Numbered from the stretch's first letter, positions 10,887-22,620 are shown. The stretch is 64,000 nucleotides of DNA from Bubalus kerabau (GCF_029407905.1 NC_073645.1:49787501-49851500); one strand, 5' to 3'. The notes: generated by a model not told the origin, from the sequence alone. Numbers and translations: made by a program.

Positions 10887-11228
10887 AGTAACCACACCAA
10901 AGGTATCATAAGGGTATGTGCACAAGAATGAACCCAGTTCTGGTCAACTTCCATTTCTGTGCAGCTGGGAATGTTCTCCAGGTAAACTTTGTAGAGAGAC
11001 TGAACTGAGAGAAGTGTGCAGGATGTTAGAATCTGTTGTCCTGAGCTTACTACCTGGAGCTCTGAGTTAGTTAACATGATTGCAATTTTTATCAAGGGCC
11101 TGTTCTGTATCAGACCTCTGCTCAGCACTGCAGGCTTCTCAGCGTCCTAGAAACTGTGGTTATTACTGCCAGGGGCAGGACCGTGTGAGATTCTGGGGTG
11201 CAAACTGTAAGGAAGTGTTTATGTTACC
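10887..11228. other. Mostly unique DNA, possible L2 remnant
   Basis: The segment near 11085-11160 (GGCCTGTTCTGTATCAGACC...CAGCACTGC) has weak L2 character. Nothing else recognised. Confidence 0.3.
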
Positions 11229-11440
11229 CAGCGCAAGTTCTTGTGCTCAGTGCACAGTGAGGCCAAACAAACCGTCAGAGTTTGGAGCAGAGAAAGGTTT
11301 ACTGCAGGGCTAGGCAAGGAGACAGGTGGCTCATGCCCCAAAGCCCTATCCTGAATGTACAGCCTGACAGGTGAAAATGTTTCCAAAACTCAGCCTCTGT
11401 ACGCTGCTGATTGATTAAATCTCGGAGACAGTTTTGGTTA
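11229..11440 (-). mobile_element. Possible LTR-type repeat fragment
   Basis: The block GGAGCAGAGAAAGGTTTACTGCAGGGC is split across a layout I associate with an interspersed LTR-like repeat of cetartiodactyls. On the minus strand it gives a degenerate polyadenylation signal. No retroviral coding sequence is present. Family not determined. Confidence 0.35.
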
Positions 11441-11444
11441 AAGT

Positions 11445-11642
11445 GGGGCTTCCCCAGTGGCTTAGCAGTAAAGAATCTGCCTGCAATGCAGGAGACACAG
11501 ACAGGAGATGCAGGTTCGACCTCTGAATTGGGAAGATCTCCTGGAGAAAGGAAATGGCAACCCCTCCAGTATTCCTGCCTGGGAAATCCCAATCTATGGG
11601 GTCGCAAAAGAGTTCGACCCAGGACTCAACAACAACCACAAC
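11445..11642 (+). mobile_element. Bov-tA SINE
   Basis: Head GGGGCTTCCCCAGTGGCTTA, BovA body AATGGCAACCCCTCCAGTATT, and tail GACTCAACAACAACCACAAC. Contains a small duplication in the head (AGGAGACACAGACAGGAGA). Separates two LTR-like segments. Confidence 0.9.
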
Positions 11643-11988
11643 AGCAGAAAGGAAGAGCTTTATTGCTCTGCCAGGCAAAGAGGGCCACAGCGGGACAGTG
11701 CCCTCAAAACTGTATGACCACCCCTGGAGCAGGTACTGTGGAGTCTTACAGTGTTAAAGGGCAGGGTGTGGTCACTTCATGGACAGTCTTCTGATTGGCT
11801 GGTGGTGAGGTAATTGGGAGTCAGCATCATCAACTTCTGGTTCCACCCAGTGTGGGGTCTACACGTTTGTGGGCAGCACAAAGCTAACTTCTCCCACATG
11901 GTGGGGGTTTCTGTATCTGCTAAACAGCTCCAAAGACAATGAATGGCTCAGAATGTTACCCATAGCCCTTGAGGAGGAGCTAAGACTC
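11643..11988 (-). mobile_element. Possible LTR-type repeat, minus orientation
   Basis: On the minus strand an AATAAAGCTCTTCC signal (11653-11668 region) resembles an LTR R/U5 polyadenylation site. Upstream lie promoter-proximal-like sequences (GATTGGCTGGTGG on the plus strand gives an inverted CCAAT, CCAATC, near 11791). No coding region seen. I infer a solitary LTR, family unknown. Confidence 0.4.
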
Positions 11989-12413
11989 CTTCAGTTCAGT
12001 TCAGTTCGGTTGCTTAGTCGTGTCCGACTCTTTGCGACCCCATGGACTGCAGCACACCAGACCTCCCTGTCCATCTCCAACTCCTGGAGTTTACTCAAAC
12101 TCATGTCCATTGACTCGGTGATGCCATCCAACCATCTCATCCTCTGTCATCCCCTTCTCCTTGAACCTTCGATCATACCAAGCATCAGGGTCTTTTCCAA
12201 TGAGTCAGCTCTTTGCATCAGATGGCCAAAGTATTGGAGTTTCAGCTTTAGCATCAGTCCTTCCAATGAATATTTGGGACTGATTTCCTTTACAATGGAC
12301 TGGTTTGGTCCTCTTGCAGTCCAGGGGCCTCTCAAGAGTCTTCTCCAACACCACAGTTCAAAAGCATCAATTCTTCAGCACTCAGCTTTCTTTATAGTCC
12401 AACTCTCACACCT
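11989..12413 (-). mobile_element. BovB LINE, 5'-truncated
   Basis: Antisense BovB from the TTCAGTTCAGTTCAGTTC tail to the segment coding for the conserved CESW region. Two point changes around 12160 break the usual AGATTGAGGGCAGG block. Confidence 0.92.
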
Positions 12414-12894
12414 TGACTTTGTTTAATGGCTAAAGTATTGTTCTTTTGCCTTGCTTGGCTCTTTTCCTTTCTTTCAGCATTTTCTCACTTCACTGATTAC
12501 ATTTATTCTTTGACTGAAGGTTTTTTAACAAGCAAAAAGGCAGGCAGAGGGTATGGGTGGGCATCTATTCTGGGCAGGCCTCCTAGGATCCTGCTGCATT
12601 ACAGAGGCTTCTGCAGTCGACATGGACTGGCCTGGTCATGAACAGCAGCCCTGCCCTGTGGGGAACCAGCCCCCACCCTTTGCTCACCCCTCCACCAAGA
12701 CTACACCTGCCTCTTGGCACTTGTCACAGACTGAAGCTCTAATTCACATTATCATTTGATACAAATACTGATGCTGATCATGTTGGAAGTCAGGGCAGTG
12801 TCTCCCATCTGTTGTGAGCCAGGCAGGACAGTCCCCGGTTTCCTGTGCTATCTCATTATCCTTTGTGACAATCTGGTGGGAGAAGAATCATCTC
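12414..12894. other. Unique DNA
   Basis: No gene or repeat recognised. Short frames only. Confidence 0.4.
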
Positions 12895-12960
12895 TATTTG
12901 GGAGAAATATGTGGTACACGTATACAATAGAATATTACTCAGCTAGAACAAAGAGGGAAT
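12895..12960 (+). mobile_element. L1 3' fragment
   Basis: ATGTGGTACACGTATACAATAGAATATTACTCAGC-like sequence is the standard L1 3' region (split here over 66 bases). Ends where BovB starts. Confidence 0.65.
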
Positions 12961-13871
12961 AAAAGGCTGCATATTGTCACCCTACTTACTTAACTTATAT
13001 GCAGAGTACATCATGAGAAACGCGGGGCTGTAGGAAGCACAAGCTGGAGTCAAGATTGCTGGGAGAAATATCAATAACCTCAGATATGCAGATGACACCA
13101 CCCTTATGGCAGACAGTGAAGAGGAACTAAAGAGCCTCTTAATGAAAGTGAAAGAGGAGAGTGAAAAAGTTGGCTTAAAAGTCAACATTCAGAAAACTAA
13201 GGTCATGGCATCCAGTCCCATCACTTCATGGCAAATAGATGGGGAAACAGTGGAAACAGTGGCTGACTTTATTTTTCTGGACTCCAAAATCACTGCAAAT
13301 GGTGATTGTAGCCATGAAATTAAAAGACACTTACTCCTTGGAAGGAAAGCTATGACCGACCTAGACGGCATATTCAAAAGCAGAGACATTACTTTGTCAA
13401 CAAAGGTCCATCTAGTCAAGGCTATGGTTTTCCCAGTGGTCATGTATGGATGTGAGAGTTGGACAATAAAGAAAGCTGAGCGCAGAAGAATTGATGCTTT
13501 TGAACTGTGGTGTTGGAGAAGACTCTTGAGAGGCCCTTGGACTGCAAGGAGATCCAACCAGTCCATCCTAAAAGAGATTAGTCCTGGGTGTTCATTGGAG
13601 GGACTGATGTTGAAGCTGAAACTCCAGTACTTTGGCCACTGATGCAAAGAGCTGACTCATTTGAAAAGACCCTGATGCGGGGAAAGATTGAGGGCAGGAG
13701 GAGAAGGGGACAACAGAGGATGAGATGGTTGGATGACATCACCGACACAATGGACATGGGTTTGGGTGGACTCCAGGAGTTGGTGATGGACAGGGAGGCC
13801 TGGTGTGCTGCAGTTCATGGGGTCACAAAGAATCGGACACGACTGAGAGACTGAACTGAACTGAACTGAAC
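12961..13871 (+). mobile_element. BovB LINE, 5'-truncated, first of a head-to-tail pair
   Basis: Sense BovB starting within the RT (GGCTGCATATTGTCACCC), containing the YADD box (near 13085) and running to a clean (ACTGA)n tail. The frame 13106-13642 is open for 178 codons, then shifts frame near 13640. A second BovB copy begins immediately after the tail. Confidence 0.93.
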
Positions 13872-16803
13872 TAGTGGTAAAAGTAGAGTCTGAGGCCATA
13901 AAGAGCAATATTGCACAGGAACCTAGAATGTTAGGTCTATGAGTCAAGGTAAAGTGGAAGTGGATAGGATGGGTGACTTTAATCCAGATGACCATTTTAT
14001 CTACTACTGTGGGCAAGAATCCCTTAGAAGAAATGGAATAGCTCTCATAGTCAACAGAAGAGCCCAAAATGCAGTACTTGGGTGCAGTCTCAAAAATGAC
14101 AGAATGATTTCGGCTTATCTTTAAGGCAAACCATTCAATATCACAGTAATCCAAGTCTGTTTCCCAACCACTAACACTGAAGAAGTTGAAGTTGGACAGT
14201 TCTATGAAGACTTACAAGACCTTCTGGAACTAACACCGAAAGAAGGTGTTCTTTCCATCATAGGGGACTGGAATGCAAAAGTAGGAAGTTAAGAGATACC
14301 TGGAGTAACAGACAAATTTGGCCTTGGAGTATAAAATGAAGCAGGGCATAGGCTAACAGAGTTTTGCCAAGAGAACACACTGGTCATAGCAAACACTTTC
14401 TTCCAACAACACGAGAGATGAGCCTACACATGGACAGATGGTCAGTACCCAGATCAGACTGATTACATTCTTTTTTAGCTGAAGATGGAGAAGCTCTACA
14501 CAGTCAGCAAAAACAAGACTGGGAGCTGACTGTGGCTCAGATCATGAACTACTTTTCGCAAAATTCAGACTTACATTGAAGAACGTAGGGAAAACCACTA
14601 AACCATTCAGATATGACCTAAATCAAATCCCTTATGCTTATACAATGAAAGTGACAAGTAGATTCAAAGGATTAGATCTGGTAGACAGAGTGCCTGAAGA
14701 ACAGTGGGCAGAAGTTCATGACATTGGATAGGACGGTGGTTAGTTACCAAGTTGTGTTCGGCTCTTGCAACCCCGTGGTCTGTAGCCCGCCAGGCTCCTC
14801 TGTCCATGGGATTCTCCAGGCGAGAATACTGGAGTGGGTTGCCATTTCCTTCTCCAATTGTATAGGAGGTGCTGATGAAAACCATCTCCAAGAAAAAGAA
14901 ATGCAAAAAAGGCAAAATGGTTGTCTGAGGAGGCCTTATAAATAGCTGAGAAAGTAAGAGACGAGAAAGGCTAAGAAGAAAAGGAAAGTTATATCCGTCT
15001 GAATGTAGAGTTCCAAAGAATAGCAAGGATAGATAAGAAAGATTTCTTCAGTAAGCAATGCAAAGAAATAGAAGAAAACAATAGAATGGGAAAGACTAGA
15101 GATCTCTTCAAGAAAATTAGAGATACCGAGGGAATATTTCATGCAAAAATGAACACAATAAAGGGTAGAAATGGTGTGAACCTAAAGCAGAAGAGATTAA
15201 GAAGAGGTGGCAAAAATACACAGAAGAACTCTACAAAAAAGATCTTAATGACCTAGATAACTGCAATGGTGTGATCACTCACCTAGAGCCAGACATCCTG
15301 GAATGCCAAGTCAAGTGGGCCTTAGGAAGCATCACTATGAACAAAGCTAGTGGAGATGATAGAATTCCAGCTGAACTATTTCAAATCCTCAAAAGATGAT
15401 TCTGTTAAAGTGCTGCACTCAATATGCCCGTAAATTTGGAAAACTCAGCAGTGGCCACAGGAATGGAAAAGGTCAGTTTTCATTTCAATCCCAAAGAAGG
15501 GCAATGCCAAAGAATGTTCAAATTACCATATGTTTGCACTCATTTCACATGCTAACAAGGTAATGCTCAAAATCCTGCAAGCTAGACTTCAACAGTAGGT
15601 GAGCTGAGAATTTCCAGACGTACAAGCTGGATTTAGAGAAGGCAGAGGAACCAGAGATCAAACTGCCAGCATTCACTGGATCATAGAAAAAGCAAGGAAA
15701 TTCCAGAAAACATCTACTTCTGCTTCATTGACTATGTTAAAACCCTTTGACTGAGTGGGTCACAACAAACTGGAAAATTCTTAAAGAGATGGGAATACCA
15801 AACCACCTTACGGGCTTCTTGAGAAACCTGTATGCAGGTCAAGAAGCAACAGTGAGAACTGGACATTGAACAATGGTCTGGTTCAAAACTGGGAAAGAAG
15901 GACATCAAGGCTGTATACTGTCACCCTGCTTATTTAACTTATATGCAGAGTACATCATGCAAAATGCTGGGCTGCATGAATCACAAGCTGGAATCACGAT
16001 TGCTGGGAGAAATATCAATAACCTCAGATATGCAGATGACACCACCCTTATGGTAGAAAGCAAAGGGGGACTAAAGAGCCTCTTGATGAAGGTGAAAGAG
16101 GAGAGTGAAAAAGCTGGCTTAAGACTCAACATTCATAAAATGAAGATCACGGCATCTGGTCCCATCACTTCATGGCAAATAGATGGGGAAAATTGGAAAC
16201 AGTGACAGACTTTTATTTTCTTGGACTCCAAAATCACCGCAGAGGTGACTATAGCCATGAAATTAAAATACACTTGCTTTTTGGAAGAAAGCTGTAACAA
16301 ACATAGACAGCATATTAAAAAGTAGAGACATCACTTTGCCTACAAAGGACCATATAATCAAAGCTATGGTCTTTCCAGTAGTCATGTACAGATGTGAGAG
16401 TTGCATCATAAAGAAGACTGAGTGCCAGACGATTGATGCTTTTAAGCTGTGGTGTTGGAGAAGACTCTTGAGAGTCTCTCGGACTTCAAGGAGATCCAAC
16501 CAGTCCATTTGAAAGGAAATAAACCCTGGATATTCATTGGAAGGACTGATGCTGAAGCTGGAGCTCCAATACTTTGGCTACCTGATGCAAAGAGCCAAGT
16601 CATTGGAAAAGACCCTGATGCTGGGAAAGATTGAGGGCTGGAGGAGAAGGGGAAGACAGAAGATGAGATGGTTGGATGGCATCACCGACTCCATGGACAT
16701 GAGTTTGAGCAAACTCCGGGAGTTACTGAAGGACAGGAAAGCCTGGCATGCTGCAATCCATGGAGTCTCAAAGAGTCAGACATGACTGAGTGACTGAACA
16801 ACA
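13872..16803 (+). mobile_element. BovB LINE, near-complete but degenerate
   Basis: The longest BovB copy here. It begins upstream of the endonuclease, passes through it (frame 13939-14124 carries the GQESLRRNG block), then the RT with YADD near 16035, and ends in the GACTGAGTGACTGAACAACA tail. Many stops and frame breaks leave no frame over ~120 codons. A Bov-A SINE interrupts it at about 14735. Family knowledge: RTE elements encode one endonuclease-RT polyprotein, and this copy cannot. Confidence 0.92.
14733..14861 (-). mobile_element. Bov-A SINE nested in BovB
   Basis: Reads GTTACCAAGTTGTGTTCGGC, ...CCATGGGATTCTCCAGGC..., TTGCCATTTCCTTCTCCA. The BovB text TTGGATAGGA before it recurs as TTGTATAGGA after it, an imperfect 10-base TSD. 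The tRNA head is missing (5' truncation). Confidence 0.9.
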
Positions 16804-17462
16804 ATAACAACAAATGATGAACACAGTCACTGAGGCCCGGGGCACGTGTCCTTGTTAACATGCGTATATCCTCATGATTTCAGAGTTACAGCATGTTCTT
16901 GGCTTCTGCAGAGAATAAGTGTCCACATATAAAGTCCTAGGAACCAGAAGGACCTGAACGCAGCCCTTGACTCTAGGAAAGGACGCATCTCCATTGTTAA
17001 CTCAATCTGCTGGAGGTCAGCTCACGGAAAGCTTGCTTGAAAGAGCTGTGACCATAATTAGAACAATCCCTCCCCCTTCTCTATGAGCTCACATCTTAGG
17101 ATGGAGACCCCATGCCTGCTCCTCCAGTAGTTGGAGGTTTTGTTCCATTTACTGGGATCTCAGAGGAAGGGCTTGTTCGAGCTGGGATTAAACAGACACA
17201 GCAGGTGCTACTTCTAAGAAGTTCTACACATTTTTTTCCCCTTAATCAATTATTTGTTGTTCCCCACAGTGGCGCCTGATGCTTGACATGTTCAGCGGTG
17301 GATGCGGAAAGAAGAGAATTTACCCCGGCTTGTCGCTGACTTCTGCCTCGGGCTGCATGAATGAGTGGGTGAATGGATGGGATGATAATATAATGACAAC
17401 AATAATAATGTTAATGACATAGCATTTAGGAAGCCCTTCCTATGTAAGCTGAGTACCATAGA
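16804..17462. other. Unique DNA
   Basis: No gene or repeat recognised. Confidence 0.4.
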
Positions 17463-17600
17463 GATCAGTGTTTCCAACTCTGGAATCCCATTAGAATCCC
17501 CTGGAAAGCTTTAAACAGGAAACTCTGAACATTATCCCTGACCAGCTTAATGTAGGACCTTTGATTTCATGACAAAAGACTCTCAGTCTGAGAGTCACCA
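17463..17600. repeat. Possible MER5-type DNA transposon remnant
   Basis: TTAGAATCCCCTGGAAAGCTTTAAA resembles (in part) the MER5 'cagaatcacctgg' block. Also contains the near-palindrome GACTCTCAGTCTGAGAGTC at 17578-17596. Weak assignment. Confidence 0.3.
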
Positions 17601-17741
17601 AGGTGGATTTTGTCATCTCAGGCTCACGAAAGGCCTGAGACCAGTTTACAGGTGAGGTAATGGCACTAAGAGCCCCTTCATCTCAGGGGTAATTGAAATA
17701 CCATTTCAATTCTTTTTGATTTTAACAAAGTCCAACTTAGT

Positions 17742-18299
17742 GATTTTTTTTTTTCTTCAAGAATCTTATTTATTAATTATTATGGCCACCTGATGTGAAG
17801 AGCTGACTCATTTGAAAAGTTCTGATGCTGGGAAAGATTGAGGGTGGGAGGAGAAGGGGAGGACAGAGGATGAGATGGTTGGATGGCATCACTGACTCAA
17901 TGGACATGAGTTTAGGTAGACTCCAGGAGTTGGTGATGGACAGGGAGGCCTGGCGTGCTGTGGTTCATGGGGTCACAAAGAGTCGGACAAGACTGAGCGA
18001 CTGAATGAACTGAACTGATTATTATTTCGGCTGGGCTGGGTCTTGGTTGCTGTATCCTGGTTCCTCTTCGTTGCGGTGTGCGGGCTTCTCGCTGCGGTGG
18101 CTCCTCTCGTGTAGCACAGGCTTTAGGCACGTGGGCCTCAGCAGCTGTGGCACGTGGGCTCTAGACTGCTGTCTCAATAGTTGTGGCACCCGGGCTTAGC
18201 TGCTCCGAGGCATGTGGGAACTTCCCAGACCAGGGATCGAACCGGTGTCTCCTGCATGGCAAGGAGGATTCTCAACCACTGGACCATCAGGGAAGCCCC
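17742..18299 (-). mobile_element. CHR-type tRNA SINE split by BovB
   Basis: The poly-T side (17742-17783) and body/head (18019-18299, ending ACCATCAGGGAAGCCCC) form one minus-oriented SINE. BovB lies inside it at the A-rich tail, so the SINE is the older insertion. Confidence 0.85.
17784..18018 (+). mobile_element. BovB LINE 3' end nested in a SINE
   Basis: Sense BovB from GGCCACCTGATG to the GAACTGAACTGA tail. Flanked by a 7-base TSD TTATTAT (17777-17783 and 18019-18025). Confidence 0.92.
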
Positions 18300-18355
18300 T
18301 CGACTTTTTGTTTTGGTTTTGAGCCTAAAAATATGCACCGTTCTCTGTCTTACTT

Positions 18356-18472
18356 GTTTGCTCAAGTTGCTTGGTCCTGTCAGACTCCTTGCAGCCCCGT
18401 AGACTGTAGCCTGCTGGTTCCTCTGTCCATGGAATCTTCCAGGCAAGAATACTGGAATGGGTGGCCATTTTT
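18356..18472 (-). mobile_element. Bov-A SINE fragment
   Basis: Reads AGACTCCTTGCAGCCCCGTA, then CCATGGAATCTTCCAGGCAA and GAATGGGTGGCCATTTTTTA. Lacks the tRNA head. Confidence 0.85.
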
Positions 18473-19756
18473 TACTGTCTTAGGCTGGCAGATTCTAGCA
18501 TCATGTGTGAGCTGGGTGACTTTTTGGCAGTCTCAATTCCTGAGCACCAGTGGCTTTACGGCATCCTGAGATCCTCCTCTTTTTCTTTGTTTCTGGCCCT
18601 GGAGTAACAATTGATGACTTTTCTCCCTGAGATGCTCCTGTCCTAGAACGTCCTCGGCCCATCCCAACTCCGCCTCTTTTCCACATCAGGTGCGTTTACA
18701 TCCTGCCTTTCATGATTTCATTGCAAAGCCTGTCCCTTGAGGGCACCCCGCCCCCTACCCGAGCCCCCGAGCCCTGGGCTCTGCTGCCCCGCACCTTTGC
18801 CCCCTGCACAGATCTGGAGGCTGCAAACCCAAGGCCCAGTGGTCTGCAGGGCTGGCTCCCCTGGGCCTCTCCCCTGGCCTTGCGGACCCCCTTCTCGCTG
18901 TGTCCTCAAACGGCCTTTCCTCTGCGCATGAGCTCCTGCTGGCTTTTCCTTTTCTTATAGGGACTCCAGTCCTGTGGCATCAGGACCTGCAGCTGTGAGG
19001 GTTAATTTTGAGTCCGGATCCGCTTCTGTGATTTCCCTGCCTTTGTTATTATAGGCGTAGAGTGGCCTGCCCCAGGGAGCCCTGCCTGCCCACTTTGACC
19101 TGACCCTTGGGCTAGGGTGCCCTGGTTTGGCTCACAAGGAGATAGCCTGGCCCTGCCCACCTGAGAAGGCTTGTAAGGAAGTGAAACTAACATACCCCCC
19201 TCTCTGAGGCTTGCCATTTTAGGAGATATTTGCAAGAATTAAACGTTTTTTTTTTTTTTTTTTTTTAACTTTGTTTCCTCCCCTACCCCCATCTCTGATC
19301 CCTAAAAGAACCTGGCTTCCAGGCCCCCACAAGATGGCTATTTTGAGGCGCTAATCTGCCATCTTCTTGGTCAGCCAGCTTTCCAAATAAGGCCATCTTC
19401 CTCGCCTCAAAACCTCCTCTGGGATGTACTGGCCAACTTGGGCTCTTGGGTAGCAGACCCATTTTAATGACCTCATGTGTTTGATTACCTCCAAATACAG
19501 TCCCAGTCTGAGGAACTGGAGTTGGGACTTCAACGCTGTGTGTTAACAGGACACAGTTCCGCCTATAACTGACCTACGGTTGAGGAGACCCTGGGGATGG
19601 TGGCAGTGGGAGGGCTGGGTGGCTCTGCTCGGGGTGGAGGGTTTCTGGGGTCCAGCCCGCAGACTGCAGGAGAGAAGCCTGCCATGTTGGGATGGTCCAG
19701 GCTCCTCTGGACCTCTTCTTCTTATTGGATGTATCGTCTTAACTAAATTATTTTTT
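18473..19756. other. GC-moderate unique DNA
   Basis: No gene recognised. 18720-18930 is C-rich, and open frames on both strands there reflect composition. A T22 run lies at about 19246-19267. Confidence 0.4.
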
Positions 19757-19802
19757 TTAATCTTTGTAAATCAATTATACTTCAATAAAAAATTTAAAAA
19801 TG
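19757..19802 (+). mobile_element. L1 3' terminal fragment
   Basis: GTAAATCAATTATACTTCAATAAAAAA is split by the window's line only; it is the very end of ruminant L1 with its A-tail. Confidence 0.6.
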
Positions 19803-20418
19803 AAAAGAGTAAAAAGTAAAAAATTTTGTGCTGTACCCTGGTTTTCTCATCTGTAGCATGGGGGTGAGAACAGAATAACATTTGTCACTTGTCATCCGTA
19901 TAGTGGGGGTGGGCAGAGAGGAGAGGAGGCAGAGAGGGCCAGCAGGATGACTCATGAGGGGAACCCTTGCGTGGGAGCCCAGCCAGGAGAGCCCGCCGCT
20001 CTGAAGACAGGGCTCCAGGGACGGGGGTGGGGAGGGGAGAAGCCTGACTCTCCGCCAGAGCCGGACCCTGAGCATCCTCTTTATTCTCCATTAGTCACCT
20101 GGCTTCTCACCCACCATTGTCATTCCCTTTCCTTCAAAACCAGACGGGGGCAAACTAGCCCGGGGCGCCGGTATTCACCGCCTCCCTGCCCGGCCTGCCT
20201 CCTCGTCCTCATCCTAGCCTGTGGCTGACCTGAGGCCCTACTTTGGCCTGACTCTGGATTTCATGTGTCGGGAGTCGATCCTGGTCCCAGCTCAGAAGTG
20301 GGACTGCAGGACCTTACTGGAGTTCTAGGCGCAAGTTTTTTGAGAAAACTGCATATTATTTTCCATAGCAGCTGTGTCGTTTTCCATTCACAAACTCCTC
20401 AACACTTGTTCTCTCTCT

Positions 20419-20420
<2 letters not shown>
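19803..20420. other. Unique DNA with MIR remnant
   Basis: 19838-19895 (TTTTCTCATCTGTAGCATGG) resembles the MIR 'cctcatctgtaaaatggg' block. The remainder is unrecognised. Confidence 0.4.

Positions 20421-20449
<29 letters not shown>
20421..20449. repeat. (TA)n microsatellite
   Basis: About 14 TA units after a (CT)n stretch. A second (TA)n block of about 19 units lies at 20639-20676. Confidence 0.9.
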
Positions 20450-20453
<4 letters not shown>

Positions 20454-20635
20454 CACCATCCTAACAGATATAAGGCTCATCAAATGATGAATACATAAAG
20501 AAAAGTTGCTATATACAAACAGTGGACTATTATTCAGCCTTAAAAACAGAAGGAAATAAAAAAAAAAACCAGAAGGAAATCAGATTCTTTACCCATAGAG
20601 GTTATTACAGAATATTGAGAATCTGACAAATAACG

Positions 20636-20680
<45 letters not shown>

Positions 20681-20733
20681 AACTGAATCGCTTTGCTGTA
20701 CCCCTGAAGCTAATACAACCTTGTAAATCAACT
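20450..20733 (+). mobile_element. L1 3' region with internal (TA)n expansion
   Basis: Contains GGACTATTATTCAGCC, then a long (TA)n at 20639-20676, then AACTGAATCGCTTTGCTGTA and CTTGTAAATCAAC, the order of a ruminant L1 3' UTR. A Bov-tA follows at its end. Confidence 0.75.
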
Positions 20734-20948
20734 GTTGCTGCTGTTGTTTAGTTGCTAAGTCCTGTCTCACTGTTTCGACCCCGTGGACTGTAGCTCACCA
20801 GTCTTCTCTGGCGTGGGATTTCCCAGGCAAGAATACTGGAGCCGGTTGCTATTTACTTCTCCAGGTGATCTTCCTGACCCAGGGATCAAACCTGCATCTC
20901 TTGCGAGGGGAAATGGATTCTTTACCACTGAGTCACCAGGGATACCCC
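20734..20948 (-). mobile_element. Bov-tA SINE
   Basis: Minus-oriented; tail GTTGTTTAGTTGCTAAGTCC, body GGCAAGAATACTGGAGCCGG, and head ACTGAGTCACCAGGGATACC. Confidence 0.92.
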
Positions 20949-21661
20949 AACTGTATTCTAATCTAAAATAAGTTAGAAGTCCTGAGGCCAGAGGCCTGCA
21001 GAATGAGTATTTGTTATGGAAAAGGCCTTCATACAAGTTTACATTTTTTGAGCTCTGTGATCGGCTTCAACTTGCTCCTAATTGCTCGGGTGATGGGTGT
21101 AATAGCAAAGCGGGAGATAATGATGGAGGAGGCCATTACCTGAACGGTACTCTGTGTGCCAGCGTGGAGAGAGGCGAGTCTCCCCTCCTGGAGTCGAAGC
21201 CCCTTTGTTCTGCAACAGGAAACCCCTCATAACCTGAGGGCAGCACCAGTTTTAGACCCGAAGCTCTCAGGTGAGGTGCAGCTGGAGCTCAATGACTGCT
21301 CTGCGGTTGTCTCTTCATCAGGAGGACGTGTCTACCGAGACGATCTCCTCTGCAAACACAGACACTGATTTTATAATTTGCTCTCAGGCAACTGATAGGG
21401 GGGCTGTTTTTCTCCTGCCTTTTCACAGCAGCTAAATCAACCAGGGCTTTTCAGAGCTCAGCAAACCATCATCATTAAAAACAAAAGTTATTAGTTTCGA
21501 CACCGAACAGTAAATCAATGTGAAGACTTTGATGGCTTCATGAAGGGAGATCTCTGCTTCCTGGGTCCTGATCCAGGGCTGACCTGTAAGCTGACCCTAC
21601 AGAGGGGACCACTGGGGTGTGCCTGTGAATGGGCACCCTCCTGCTGGGGTATGAAATGCTT
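20949..21661. other. Repeat-free DNA, candidate conserved non-coding sequence
   Basis: No interspersed repeat recognised. 21030-21130 and 21370-21530 have the mixed-composition, repeat-free look of conserved non-coding elements (for example CTTGCTCCTAATTGCTCGGG near 21070). Conservation cannot be measured from one sequence. Confidence 0.3.
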
Positions 21662-21880
21662 GCCTGTGTGTGTGCTAAGTCGCTTCAGTTGTGTCCAACT
21701 CTTTTCGACCCTATGGACTGTAGCCCGCCAGGATCCTCTGTCCATGGGATTCTCCAAGCAAGAATACTGGAGTGGGTTGCCTTGCCCTCCTCTGGGGGAT
21801 CTTCCTGACCCAGGGATCGAACCTCTGTCTCCCATGTGTCCTGCACTGTCAGGCAGGTTCTCTACCACTAGCATCCCCTG
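21662..21880 (-). mobile_element. Bov-tA SINE
   Basis: Minus-oriented: GTGCTAAGTCGCTTCAGTTG, then GGGATTCTCCAAGCAAGAAT, then the head with ACCACTAGCATCCC. A 10-base insertion (CCATGTGTCC) lies in the head. Confidence 0.92.
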
Positions 21881-22423
21881 ATATTGCTGCATCTCCAGGT
21901 AAAGAAGGTGGACCATTGCATAGCTTCCTTGGCTTGAGCCATTAGGCTTATGAAGGCTATTCCCCGTTCAGGTCCTGCAGGTTCACGGACAGAGAAATAG
22001 AAAACGGAAAGAACAGAAAAAGGAAATGCGGCTGAAAGGAGTGAGTGCAATTCACATCTACACGCCCACTTTCTCCTTTATCCTCTCGCAGAGCCTCCTC
22101 CCATCTCTCATGTTCCTTCTCTCCTTTGGGATGTTCCTTCCTTTCTGCAGCCCTGGGTTTGGACTGATCGCTGCTCTTTTAGGATTTGCACAGGGTACCT
22201 GCTTCCTGTTAGCCCTGAGCAGAGGTGGGGGCCTGGTTGGTCCACAAACTGTGACTGTTAAATGAGCAAGAACATTGGCGTCTGAATCTCTGGATGACCT
22301 TGGGACACTCCCGCCTGGCATTCTAGAACTGTTCCAAACCAGCTGCTGTAGACCAGACGGCAGGTTTTGTTCTCTCTGGACCTCAGTTTTCTGTCTTCAA
22401 ACTGTGATGTGTGTGTTTTAATT
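21881..22423. other. Unique DNA
   Basis: A short MIR-like block (GACCTCAGTTTTCTGTCTTC near 22379) is visible. No gene recognised. Confidence 0.35.
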
Positions 22424-22620
22424 TTTTTACTTTAAAGATTTTTTTTTGATGTGGCCCACTTTTAAACTCTTATCGAATTTGTTCCAGTATGCTTCTGTTT
22501 TATGTTTTGGTTTCTTGCCCTCCAGGCGTGTGGGATCTTGGCCCCCTGACTAGGGATCAAATCCATACCCCCTCTATTGGAAGGCAAAGGCTTAACCATC
22601 GGGCTAACAGGGAAGTCCCC
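22424..22620 (-). mobile_element. CHR-type tRNA SINE
   Basis: Poly-T start, then TGGCCCACTTTTAAACTC, and a tRNA-like head ending AACAGGGAAGTCCC. Minus orientation, diverged. Confidence 0.8.
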
